A stretch of DNA of 64,000 nt from Robinsoniella peoriensis (lineage in GTDB: Bacteria; Bacillota; Clostridia; Lachnospirales; Lachnospiraceae): NCBI RefSeq assembly GCF_042680125.1, contig NZ_JBHTNY010000042.1. One strand, given 5' to 3'. A program made the position numbers and the translations under genes. The notes below the pieces were generated by a model, which saw only the letters and a list, made by a program, of their open reading frames with translations, had not been told where the DNA came from and did no database searches. Positions 52,310 through 60,853 of the stretch are shown piece after piece; within the stretch, counting starts at the first letter, position 1; every line of letters starts with the position of its first letter.

Positions 52310-52975
52310 CTAATCTGCCTCCGTTTCAAATATCCATTTTTTACAGAGTGCAGAACCATCCAGTAAATCACCGGAATAAGCGTCTGCCCCTATATTTTCT
52401 GCCATTTCTGCCGTAATACAGCAGCCGCCGACGATAATTTTAATCTGATCCCTCAGACCTTCCTGGCAGATCAGGTCTATGGTTCTCTTCATAGAGGAAA
52501 CTGCAAAGTTCATGATGCCGCTCATCCCCACAACTTTAGGAGCATAGGTGCGGATGCTGTCTGCAAATACTTTGGGCGATGTATCCGTACCAAGGTCAAT
52601 GACACGGATTCCCTGCGCTGCAAGCAGACTGATAAAAATATCCTTTCCAATATCATGAACATCCCCTTCTACAGTACCCATTACCATACAGGGTGTATCA
52701 TTGGAAAGTGAGATGTCCAGAATTCCGGGAACGATTACACCGTAATGTTCAATTACACTGCGAAAGATAATTCCTGACATAATCAGGTCTGCAATAAAGT
52801 ATTCTCCTTCTTCATACCGGTTCCCTACCAGCTTTACGCCGGTCTGCAAAAGATCCAGAATAACCATCCAGTTTACACCATTTTGCATGAGCTGATCGGT
52901 GAGCTCCAAAGCCTTGTCCTCATCCAGATCCTCAATTGCTTTCACAAATTGTTCATTCAGTGTCATAATCATCAC
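52310..52975 (-). CDS. second corrinoid methyl carrier protein
   Basis: A 221-residue paralogue of the protein at 47221: helical cap (about 1-90) and cobalamin domain with G-D-V-H-D-I-G near residue 108, MSGIMNFAVSS near 151 and IIVGGCCI near 184. The first codon of the longest frame is GTG 52975; ATG 52966 (MTLNEQ) sits at better distance from AAGGCGGGG. It leads the operon with the GntR-type regulator. A second carrier suggests a second methyl donor or a dedicated partner for the UroD-type proteins at 60-64 kb. Confidence 0.9.
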   Translation of the reverse strand: MMIMTLNEQFVKAIEDLDEDKALELTDQLMQNGVNWMVILDLLQTGVKLVGNRYEEGEYFIADLIMSGIIFRSVIEHYGVIVPGILDISLSNDTPCMVMGTVEGDVHDIGKDIFISLLAAQGIRVIDLGTDTSPKVFADSIRTYAPKVVGMSGIMNFAVSSMKRTIDLICQEGLRDQIKIIVGGCCITAEMAENIGADAYSGDLLDGSALCKKWIFETEAD

Positions 52976-53029
52976 CCCGCCTTGCCTGTATAATAATTTG
53001 AATTTTCTTCCAGAGAATATATGTATAAT

Positions 53030-53095
53030 ATTATATAGGATTATTTTGCATTTGTCATATGAATTTTCTTAATTTTGGGTCAAACTTATAAAGTT
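53030..53095 (-). promoter_or_regulatory. promoter of the corrinoid-GntR operon, half-site palindrome
   Basis: Minus strand ATGACA (53053-53058), 17 nt, TATAAT (53030-53035). About 25 bp upstream of -35, AACTTATAAAGTT (53083-53095) uses the same AACTT/AAGTT half-sites as the two operators but with a 3-bp spacer instead of 8. Confidence 0.55.
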
Positions 53096-53161
53096 ATAAA
53101 AGGCGGATAGTATTCGACCGGCTCCCATCGGATACCACACAGATAGTACGGAGGTGTTACC

Positions 53162-53830
53162 ATGAAAACTATATTGATCGCATGCAGAACCATTGAAAGA
53201 GAATTAAAAAAAGCAATTCAGGATACCGGCATTTCCTATCCCTGCACCTGGCTGGAATCCGGTCTTCATAATTATCCTGAAAAGCTAAGAGAATCACTGC
53301 AAAAATCCCTGGATGAAGTATCTGCAGACACAGACCGTGTCATCCTTGCATTTGGCTACTGCGGCAATGCCGTAAACGGGCTGAAAACCGGAAACTTTCA
53401 GCTGATCCTTCCAAGAGTAGACGACTGTATTACCCTGATGCTCGGATCATTTAAGAAACGCCAGGAAATATCCTCAGAAGCTGCATCCTATTTTCTTACG
53501 AAAGGCTGGCTGGACGGCGAACGCAATATCTGGGCTGAATATGTATATACACGTGAAAAATACGGAGAGCGGAAAGCAAAACTCATTTTCCGCTCCCTGC
53601 TGTCAAATTATAAACGGCTGGCAGTAATTGACACTAAGGCATATCATTTACCGGCCATTCTCCCGGAAACAAGGCATATCGCAGATGAATTAAATCTCAC
53701 CCATGAAATCATTGAAGGGAATGACAGTTTTATAAAACAGCTTCTTACCGGACCTTGGACAGATGACCGTTTTCTGGTCATCGAGCCACACCATGCCATA
53801 ACTAACCAGGATTTGATGGTTTTTGGCTGA
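53162..53830 (+). CDS. DUF1638 protein
   Basis: A 222-residue soluble protein of the DUF1638 family, often encoded beside corrinoid methyltransferase genes in methanogens and Clostridia; function unknown. Visible features: IACRTIERELKKAI at the N-terminus, FGYCGNAVNGLKTGNFQLILPRVDDCITLMLGS near residues 62-95 in outline with a conserved Cys and two Asp, and LAVIDTKAYHLP near 157. GGAGGTG precedes the ATG. Divergent from the corrinoid-GntR operon; the gene ends one base before the converging lpd gene ends. Confidence 0.85.
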   Translation: MKTILIACRTIERELKKAIQDTGISYPCTWLESGLHNYPEKLRESLQKSLDEVSADTDRVILAFGYCGNAVNGLKTGNFQLILPRVDDCITLMLGSFKKRQEISSEAASYFLTKGWLDGERNIWAEYVYTREKYGERKAKLIFRSLLSNYKRLAVIDTKAYHLPAILPETRHIADELNLTHEIIEGNDSFIKQLLTGPWTDDRFLVIEPHHAITNQDLMVFG

Positions 53831-55192
53831 TTACAAAAGCTCCGCAGCCTCCCATATCCCTTCAGAGAAAGTAGGATGTGGGTGGATGACCGATCTGATA
53901 TTGTTCTTTGTCAGTCCCCCTGCAATCGCAAGTCCGATCTCCCCGATCATGTCAGTGGCTCTTGCACACATCATCTGCGCTCCCAGTATTTGTCCGGTAT
54001 CCTTTACTGCCACTAATTTGATAAATCCCCTATCCTGGCCGATAAGCAGGGACTTTCCATTTGCAGACATCAAATATTTCGACGTAATTACTTCAATTCC
54101 GCTGTCTTTTGCTTCCTGTGCCGTCATTCCCACACAGGCTATTTCCGGATTTGTGTATACACAGGCGGGAACGGTGCCCAGATTCATCACAGCCTCTTCC
54201 CCATTCATGTGGCAGACAGCATTGATCCCTTCCGCACTTGCCATATGGGCCAGGGAAATCCCGCCAATGACGTCTCCTGCCGCATAAATATTTTCGTAAT
54301 TCGTCTGGAAATTTTCGTTTACCTTTATCTTGTCCCGTTCCATTTCCACAGACATCTGATCTCCAAAAAGTCCTTTGGTACATGCTTTTCTGCCGGCAGC
54401 CATTAAAACGGCCTCTGTCTCAATCTCCTGTCTCTCTCCTTTTACTTGAAAGGAACAGTGAAGACCGTTGTCATCCCATATTTTTTCCAGGTTCGCCTGG
54501 GTATAAATGATGACGCCGCGCTTTTTCATAATCATCTTCAGATTCTGCCCGATTTCCTTATCCATATTGGAAAGTATGCGATCCATTGCCTCTATCACCA
54601 CCACCTCAGTACCAAGTGCCTGGTAAATGGATGCAAATTCCATGCCAATCACACCACCACCTATAATCACAAGCTTTTTACAGGGTTTCTTCCTTTCTAA
54701 TAGCTGATCGCTGTTAAAGACACCTTCCAGGCTGGCACCTTCTACCGGAAGATCTGCCGGAACCGATCCGGTTGCAATCAGAATGTATTTGGAAGTAAGC
54801 AGTTCTTCTCCCGTCCATACCGTATGCGCATCCCTGATCTGTCCCGATCCCTGATAAAAACTAATTTGGTTATTGTTAAAAAGCATATGGATTCCACTGC
54901 CAAGCTGTTCAACTACTTCATCTTTTTTCGACTGGATTTCCTCCATATTATAGGAAATGGATTCCGCGTGAATTCCAAATGCCCCGCCGTTTTGCAGTTC
55001 CCGGAAAATCTCTGCACTGTGTAAAATTGTCTTTGTCGGAATACATCCTCTGTTCAGACAGGTTCCCCCTGCCTCTTTATTTTCTATGACTGCAGTCCGC
55101 ATTCCTGTTTTAGCAGCTTTTATCGCTGCCACATACCCTCCCGGGCCAGATCCGATCACTGCCAGATCATAATCATATTGATTTTCTGCCAT
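53831..55192 (-). CDS. lpdA: dihydrolipoamide dehydrogenase (L-protein)
   Basis: A 453-residue FAD flavoprotein reoxidising the dihydrolipoyl arm of GcvH with NAD+. FAD motif GSGPGGYVAAI near residue 13, redox-active disulfide GGTCLNRGCIPTK near 42, NAD motif IIGGGVIGMEFAS near 178, IYAAGDV near 310 and C-terminal HPHPTFSE with the catalytic His. It has no N-terminal lipoyl domain. Start ATG 55192 has AAGGAG 9 nt upstream; the longer frame to 55249 would overlap gcvPB. Last gene of the glycine cleavage operon. Confidence 0.93.
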   Translation of the reverse strand: MAENQYDYDLAVIGSGPGGYVAAIKAAKTGMRTAVIENKEAGGTCLNRGCIPTKTILHSAEIFRELQNGGAFGIHAESISYNMEEIQSKKDEVVEQLGSGIHMLFNNNQISFYQGSGQIRDAHTVWTGEELLTSKYILIATGSVPADLPVEGASLEGVFNSDQLLERKKPCKKLVIIGGGVIGMEFASIYQALGTEVVVIEAMDRILSNMDKEIGQNLKMIMKKRGVIIYTQANLEKIWDDNGLHCSFQVKGERQEIETEAVLMAAGRKACTKGLFGDQMSVEMERDKIKVNENFQTNYENIYAAGDVIGGISLAHMASAEGINAVCHMNGEEAVMNLGTVPACVYTNPEIACVGMTAQEAKDSGIEVITSKYLMSANGKSLLIGQDRGFIKLVAVKDTGQILGAQMMCARATDMIGEIGLAIAGGLTKNNIRSVIHPHPTFSEGIWEAAELL

Positions 55193-55236
55193 CTTCCTGA
55201 ACTCCTTTTCATTAGGTGCTTTGCATTGTATGCCCT

Positions 55237-56736
55237 TTAATTTTGCCATCCCGATTCATTTTCCGGAATAAACCGCAGCTTTGGCTTCCTTGCGGCTTTT
55301 ACTTCATCCGGACGCCCGATTATTGTACTGCCCGGAGACTGATGGAGCTTTTGTGGATTTTCATAAGCCTCACGATAGATTTTCAGCAATATATCCACGG
55401 CATCGTCCAGGGTTTCTCTGGATTCCGTTTCCGTAGGCTCAACCATAAGTGCTTCCGGAACAATTAAGGGAAAATACATAGTTGGTGGATGAAGCCTGTA
55501 GTCCAGCATAGATTTGGCAGCATCCATTGCAGTAACGCCCGTCTCCTGCTTCATTTTAGCCAGAGACATTACGAATTCATGCATACATGGACCGCCGTAA
55601 GCCATCTCATAGTGTCCTTTTAACCGGTGCATCATATAATTGGCATTCAGTACTGCCGCCTGGGACGCTTCTTTGATCCCTTCCCTTCCCAATGTAAGAA
55701 TATACGAAAGGGCTCTCACGACCACCAGAAAGTTCCCGTAAAATTCTTTTACCATGCCTATGGATTCGGGTGATTCCATTAAATGAAGTTGGTATCCTGA
55801 ACCGTCCATGCCGGAAAGCAGGGTGTTCTGGTCGGTGGAATGACTATTCTGACACACTCTGGGCCCCGGAAGATAGGGCATCAGAAATTCCTTGCAACCA
55901 CAAGGTCCGCTTCCCGGTCCGCCTCCGCCATGTGGCGCAGCAAACGTCTTATGAAGATTCAGGTGGACAATGTCAAATCCCATGTCTCCGGGTCTTACAA
56001 TCCCCATTACCGCATTTAAGTTGGCACCGTCATAATAATTCAGCCCTCCTGCTTCATGCACAATCCTGGTTATCTCCAGGATATTTTTATCAAACAATCC
56101 CGCTGTATTCGGATTCGTAAGCATTAATCCTGCCGTATCTTCTCCCACTGCAGCTTTAAGCTGTTTTAAATCGACGCATCCATCTTCCATGGAAGGGATA
56201 TTCACGATCGTATATCCCGCCATGGCGGCACTTGCTGGATTTGTCCCGTGTGCCGAATCCGGAACAATCATCTTCGTTCTTTTTATATCCCCACGTTTTT
56301 CATGGTATGCTTTTATAAGCAGCAGCCCCGTAAATTCGCCATGTGCTCCTGCCGCCGGCTGAAAAGACATACCATCCATTCCGGTAATTTCACAGAAGAT
56401 TTCCTCAGCCAGTTTCATAACTTTCAGACATCCCTGGATGGTTTCCACAGGCTGTAGTGGATGGATCTCTGTAAATCCGGGCAATGCTGCTATATCTTCA
56501 TTTACTTTGGGATTATACTTCATGGTACAGGAACCTAACGGATAGAATCCTGTATTCACACCGTAAGTATTCTCTGCCAGTTTTGTATAATGCCTGCTGA
56601 TATCAATTTCTGACATCTGGGGCAAATTCAGTTTTTTCTCCCGTTCCATCCCCTTATGCTGCACTGCCGGGACATCACATTTCCAGAGGATATCACATCC
56701 CCTGCCGCAGGCGCTTTGTTCAAAAAGCAGTTTCAT
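55237..56736 (-). CDS. gcvPB: glycine dehydrogenase (decarboxylating) subunit 2
   Basis: A 499-residue PLP-binding subunit of the P-protein, decarboxylating glycine and passing the aminomethyl group to GcvH. Motifs: GSCTMKYNPKVNED, FQPAAGAHGEFTGLL, YDGANLNAVMG, and the PLP-lysine site DIVHLNLHKTFAAPHGGGGPGSGP. AGGAGG lies before the ATG, which overlaps the gcvPA stop by one base (TAATG), indicating coupled translation of the two halves. Confidence 0.96.
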   Translation of the reverse strand: MKLLFEQSACGRGCDILWKCDVPAVQHKGMEREKKLNLPQMSEIDISRHYTKLAENTYGVNTGFYPLGSCTMKYNPKVNEDIAALPGFTEIHPLQPVETIQGCLKVMKLAEEIFCEITGMDGMSFQPAAGAHGEFTGLLLIKAYHEKRGDIKRTKMIVPDSAHGTNPASAAMAGYTIVNIPSMEDGCVDLKQLKAAVGEDTAGLMLTNPNTAGLFDKNILEITRIVHEAGGLNYYDGANLNAVMGIVRPGDMGFDIVHLNLHKTFAAPHGGGGPGSGPCGCKEFLMPYLPGPRVCQNSHSTDQNTLLSGMDGSGYQLHLMESPESIGMVKEFYGNFLVVVRALSYILTLGREGIKEASQAAVLNANYMMHRLKGHYEMAYGGPCMHEFVMSLAKMKQETGVTAMDAAKSMLDYRLHPPTMYFPLIVPEALMVEPTETESRETLDDAVDILLKIYREAYENPQKLHQSPGSTIIGRPDEVKAARKPKLRFIPENESGWQN

Positions 56737-58052
56737 TATTCCCGCACCTCCTTTAAGAATGCCGTCAATTTATCCATTTCAGCTCTGGTATTCATTTCCG
56801 TGGTACACCACAGGATCTCTCTGTCAGACAGCGGCAATCCCCCCAGAATCCCCTGTTTTTCCAAATAATTTAAGGCCTTTTCTGCCGGCACCGGAGTCCG
56901 CGTGACAAATTCATGAAAGAACGGTTTCTGATATTTTAATTCATATCCAGTCTTTTCTAATTCCTGCTGCAGGTAATGGGCTTTTGCTGTACACTGCCTT
57001 GCCGCTTCCTCCATTCCTCTGCTCCCCATAACTGCCATATAGATAGCCGCCCGGAGGGTACAAAGTGCCTGATTGGAACAAATATTACTTCCTGCCTTTT
57101 CTCTTCTGATATGCTGTTCCCTTGCCTGCAGGGTCAGGACAAATGCACGGTTTCCCTTTTCATCGGTGGTCTCTCCCACGATTCTGCCCGGAAGTTTTCT
57201 CGCCATGGAAGACCTCACTGTCATAAATCCCTGATAGGGACCTCCAAATCCAAGTGGCAGACCAAGGGGCTGCCCGTCACCAACCGCCACGTCCGCACCA
57301 TACTCACCCGGTGTTTTCAGGACTGCCAGCGCAATCGGATTGCATCCCATAATCAGCATTACCCCGCTCTTATGTACAATCTTTTCCATATCCCCATAAT
57401 TTTCAAGTATACCATAATAATTGGGCTGCTGAACATAAAAACAACAGGCATCCTCTGTCATTGCCGCTTCCAGCGCCTGAAGGTCTGTTTCACCTGACAT
57501 TTCGGGCACGATCAGAACTTCTGAACCATTTCCAAAACAATAAGTCTGAATCGTGCGAATCACCTGGGGGTTTACAGCGGCAGATACTACTATCTTGGTT
57601 CGTTTCCGGTCACGGCACATGGCTGCTGCCTCCGCAGCTGCGGTAGCCCCGTCATAAACGGAAGCATTGGATACGTCCATCCCGGTCAGTTCGCAGATCA
57701 TGGTCTGATATTCAAAAATAGACTGCAGAATTCCCTGGCTGATCTCTGCCTGATAGGGTGTGTATGCAGTGAGAAATTCCTCCTTTTGTGAAATCTGATT
57801 CACCGCAGATGGTATATAATGATGATATGCACCTGCCCCCCGGAAAATATGCCGGAATACCTTATTCTCATTTGCCAGCTCCTCCATCCTGCGCAACACT
57901 TCCATTTCTGAACAGCCGGGCGGAATATTCAGATCTCTATTTAATTTAATTTCCTCCGGTATCCCGGAAAATAAATCCTGGAAACCTGTATAACCCATAG
58001 TTTTTAACATCTGCTCCTGTTCTTCCCTCGTGGAAACAACATATGATCCCAT
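56736..58052 (-). CDS. gcvPA: glycine dehydrogenase (decarboxylating) subunit 1
   Basis: A 438-residue N-terminal half of the P-protein. Motifs: FRGAGAYHHYIPSAVNQIS, FLTAYTPYQAEISQGILQSIFEYQTMICELTGM in outline near residues 90-125, SVYDGATAAAEAA, GDGQPLGLPLGFGGPYQGF and QHIRREKAGSNICSNQAL. Split P-proteins (GcvPA/GcvPB) are typical of Firmicutes. It follows gcvH by 26 nt. Confidence 0.96.
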   Translation of the reverse strand: MGSYVVSTREEQEQMLKTMGYTGFQDLFSGIPEEIKLNRDLNIPPGCSEMEVLRRMEELANENKVFRHIFRGAGAYHHYIPSAVNQISQKEEFLTAYTPYQAEISQGILQSIFEYQTMICELTGMDVSNASVYDGATAAAEAAAMCRDRKRTKIVVSAAVNPQVIRTIQTYCFGNGSEVLIVPEMSGETDLQALEAAMTEDACCFYVQQPNYYGILENYGDMEKIVHKSGVMLIMGCNPIALAVLKTPGEYGADVAVGDGQPLGLPLGFGGPYQGFMTVRSSMARKLPGRIVGETTDEKGNRAFVLTLQAREQHIRREKAGSNICSNQALCTLRAAIYMAVMGSRGMEEAARQCTAKAHYLQQELEKTGYELKYQKPFFHEFVTRTPVPAEKALNYLEKQGILGGLPLSDREILWCTTEMNTRAEMDKLTAFLKEVRE

Positions 58053-58078
58053 ACAGCGACCCCCTTTCTTATCATTTT

Positions 58079-58456
58079 TTAAAGCTGCTCTGTATATTCT
58101 TCGTAACTTTGAGCATCCATATATTCTTCTTCCTCTGTGACCTCCTCTACTTTAATAAACCATGCACCGTAAGGATCATCATTTATCAGTTCCGGACTGT
58201 CCAGCAGCTCCTCATTAATCTCTGCTACCCGTCCGGTGACCGGAGAGAATATTTCCGATACTGCCTTCACAGACTCCACATCCGCAAAAGGATTTCCAAC
58301 AGCGATTTCGTCCCCTGTCTCCGGAAGATTTACAAATACCAGATCTCCTAATGCGTCCTGGGCATAGTCTGTAATACCAATTACCACGATTCCGTCTGCT
58401 TCTTTTCTAATCCACTCATGGGATTTCACATAATTTAATTCCTTTGGATAATTCAT
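58079..58456 (-). CDS. gcvH: glycine cleavage system H protein
   Basis: A 125-residue lipoyl carrier protein. The lipoylated Lys lies in FADVESVKAVSEIFSP near residue 62, after GITDYAQDALGDLVFVNLPE; the C-terminal GAWFIKVEE is also typical. It shuttles the aminomethyl group between P, T and L proteins. No lipoate ligase gene lies in the window. Confidence 0.96.
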   Translation of the reverse strand: MNYPKELNYVKSHEWIRKEADGIVVIGITDYAQDALGDLVFVNLPETGDEIAVGNPFADVESVKAVSEIFSPVTGRVAEINEELLDSPELINDDPYGAWFIKVEEVTEEEEYMDAQSYEEYTEQL

Positions 58457-58504
58457 AGATTCCTCCTATCACGTGTCTGCCGCTTGCTGCGGCTCCGGAT
58501 TTAT

Positions 58505-59611
58505 TTACCTGTTTCCTGCTGCTTCCTGCTTTTTTCTGTAAAAAGGTAATTCCACTACCTGAGCTAAAACCTTCCTGCCCCTTACAACTGCTTCTACTTC
58601 GTCACCAGCTTTTACTCTATCCCGATCCAAAAGCGCCATAGCAATGGAATACTGTAATAGTGGAGAATACGTTCCCGAAGTAGTCTTCCCAATCAGACTT
58701 CCCTCCCGGTAAATATCAGCCTGTTCTCTTATAATTCCCCGTCCTGTTACTTTCAGTCCCATTCTGTGCCTGGGATAACCAGCCCCTTCCTCCAAAGCTT
58801 TCTTTCCGATAAAATCTTCTTTTTTCATTTTTATAAAGTTTTCCAGCCCCGCTTCGCACGGTGTGATCTGTTCATCCATTTCATAACCATAAAGGGGCAT
58901 AGCAGCTTCCAGTCTGAGTGTATCCCTGGCACCAAGTCCGCAGGGCAAAATCCCTTCTGCCTCTCCAAGTTCCATGAGAAGATCCCAGATTATAACTGCA
59001 TCTTCCGGTTTACAGTAAAATTCAAATCCCTCTTCCCCGGTATACCCTGTTTTTGAAATAGTACAGGGGATTCCTTTTATCTGACCTTTAAAATTCGCAC
59101 TGTAATACTTTTTCGGAATATCTTTTTCGGATACCGCCTTTTTAATTACCGCTTCTGCTCCAGGACCCTGAAGTGCAATCTGCGCCGTGAAGTCTGAGAT
59201 GTCCATCAACTGCACATCTCCAAAACGATGCTGATTCATCCAGGCAAAATCTTTTTCCCTATTAGCCGCATTTACCACAATAAAGTAATCTTCTTCTTTG
59301 ATCTTATAAACGATCAGATCATCCAGAATTCCTCCCCCTTCGTTACACATGGGACTGTACCTTGCCTGCCCGTCATACATATTAGTAAAATCATTTGTCA
59401 GAAGATAATTTAAATTTCTCAAAGCATCCTTTCCCCTGCAAATAAATTCACCCATGTGGGAAACATCAAACAATCCGCAGTTTTTCCGCACTGCCATATG
59501 TTCTGCAATCACTCCCGCATCATATTGAACCGGAAGCTGATAACCTGCAAAATCCACCATTTTTCCTTTCTGACTTACATGTCTTTCGTAAAGCGGCGTC
59601 TTACGCTCCAT
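58505..59611 (-). CDS. gcvT: glycine cleavage system T protein (aminomethyltransferase)
   Basis: A 368-residue THF-dependent aminomethyltransferase releasing ammonia and forming 5,10-methylene-THF. Motifs: HMGEFICRGKDALRNLNYLLTND in outline, CNEGGGILDDLIVYK (catalytic Asp) near residue 90, KTGYTGEEGFEFYC near 190 and GLGARDTLRLEAAMPLYGYE near 225. AGGAGG precedes the ATG. First gene of the operon gcvT-gcvH-gcvPA-gcvPB-lpdA, behind the glycine riboswitch. Confidence 0.96.
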   Translation of the reverse strand: MERKTPLYERHVSQKGKMVDFAGYQLPVQYDAGVIAEHMAVRKNCGLFDVSHMGEFICRGKDALRNLNYLLTNDFTNMYDGQARYSPMCNEGGGILDDLIVYKIKEEDYFIVVNAANREKDFAWMNQHRFGDVQLMDISDFTAQIALQGPGAEAVIKKAVSEKDIPKKYYSANFKGQIKGIPCTISKTGYTGEEGFEFYCKPEDAVIIWDLLMELGEAEGILPCGLGARDTLRLEAAMPLYGYEMDEQITPCEAGLENFIKMKKEDFIGKKALEEGAGYPRHRMGLKVTGRGIIREQADIYREGSLIGKTTSGTYSPLLQYSIAMALLDRDRVKAGDEVEAVVRGRKVLAQVVELPFYRKKQEAAGNR

Positions 59612-59654
59612 AGTTTTCCTCCTTTTTTACTGACTCCACCCACACCGAAACACA

Positions 59655-59884
59655 CAAAAAAAGACGGGCTGAATAAATGAAGATATACTTCATTCATTCA
59701 ATCCGTCTCTGTCCTTTTACCTGAAAGATTAGTCCATTCCTGCATACGTCAGAAAATGACCTGTACCGGGAACAGATTTACTTCGTTGGTGCTGCTGCGC
59801 TCTCCAGAGATTCGTCCAGATCTGGTTCTTTTGCCTGAGAGTTTCCATACTTTCCCCTTCGGCGCTATCTGCATAGTCTCTCCC
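59655..59884 (-). promoter_or_regulatory. tandem glycine riboswitch with terminator
   Basis: Minus strand. Aptamer 1 (about 59884-59806) has GGGAGAG, GCCGAAGGGG and CTCTCAGGCAAAAGAACC. Aptamer 2 (about 59805-59708) starts GGAGAG and ends CTTTCAGGTAAAAGGACAGAG; its GCCGAAGG box is changed to CACCAACGAAG. The terminator stem AGACGGATTGAATGAATGAA / TTCATTTATTCAGCCCGTCT (59662-59708) with T-run follows 43 nt before gcvT. Glycine binding should favour read-through. Confidence 0.92.
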
Positions 59885-59954
59885 AAATCCTTCTACCGAA
59901 TATGCTATTTTAATTCCGTCACTTGTGTATACCAGTGCCTGCTTCTATAGATTC

Positions 59955-59983
59955 ATCCTATCATAGAGCATATGGTACGTCAA
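59955..59983 (-). promoter_or_regulatory. glycine cleavage operon promoter
   Basis: Minus strand TTGACG (59978-59983), 17 nt, TAGGAT (59955-59960). About 60 nt of leader precede the first aptamer. Confidence 0.7.
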
Positions 59984-60014
59984 CCATATTTTTCCCGGAG
60001 CGTACTATTTCAGC

Positions 60015-60385
60015 TTAAATCTGTGTTTCGCTGAGAAGGACGCTTTCTTCCTTTGCTCCTGCACTCATCGCCATCACATTTTCAAATGGCACATTTGGAA
60101 GCAGCGCCTCATGGCTTGGGGATACGATAAACTTACCTTTAAAGATATCGCGAAGTCTTAATACTTCTTCTTTTACCTGACTGCCGTTCCCAAAGGGCAG
60201 CAGTTCCTGAGTATCCACACCTCCCATAAATACCAGCTTTCCTCCATATTTTGCCGCCAGATTTTCTGCATCCATTCCTGCTGCTTTTGCCTGAAGGGGA
60301 TGAAGGATATCAATGCCCGCATCGATCAGTTTTGGAATAATCAGATCTATGGCCCCGCAGGAATGCATGGCTGTCAGCCATCCCA
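60015..60385 (-). pseudogene. UroD/MtaA-family protein, C-terminal remnant
   Basis: About 120 residues from the C-terminal half of a UroD-family protein: MHSCGAIDLIIPKLIDAGID (zinc His-x-Cys region) through GKLVFMGGVDTQELLPFG and a normal C-terminus. The N-terminal two thirds are absent; upstream the frame runs for about 14 codons into sequence that is antisense to the kinase fragment and has no start with a ribosome site. It was cut at about 60370-60388 by a deletion that also truncated the kinase. Confidence 0.82.
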
Positions 60386-60852
60386 ATGAATTTATTCTGG
60401 TGGAACAGGAACTGCAGGAAGTCACCTGCTATGTAGATATTATGAAGTTCCGGTATAACTCTGCCATCGATATACTCTTTGATGTTCAGGAGAAAACAAA
60501 AAAATGCAAGACTTTAAAGCTTCTGATTCAGCCTTTGGTGGAAAACTGCTTTTATCATGCTTTTTCAGATGCATCCGATTATGGTAGAATTGTAATACGC
60601 GCTTATCTGTCAGAGGATGCACTGGTTTATGAAGTAGAAGATAATGGGGAGGGAATTTCTTTTGACGGCTGCCAACTGCCCCACTCTTCAGAAGACGGGG
60701 TACATAATATTGGTCTTACCAATATTAACAAACGCATCCAGATCTGGTTTGGTGAGAAATATGGGATTTCATTTCATTCCGAATTGCATATCGGAACAAA
60801 AGTAATCGTAACTCAGCCAATTCTAACAGAAACAGCCAAGGAGGTTGATTAA
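60385..60852 (+). pseudogene. YesM-type sensor kinase, C-terminal remnant
   Basis: About 155 residues from the end of a YesM/LytS-type kinase: NEFILVEQELQEVTCYVDI (region after the phospho-His), LKLLIQPLVENCFYHAF (N-box), EVEDNGEGISF (G1) and GLTNINKRIQIWFG (G2-like). The membrane sensor, HAMP and His box are gone. The stop is 1 base before the ATG of the response regulator gene, whose original partner it was. Confidence 0.85.
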
Positions 60853-60853
60853 T

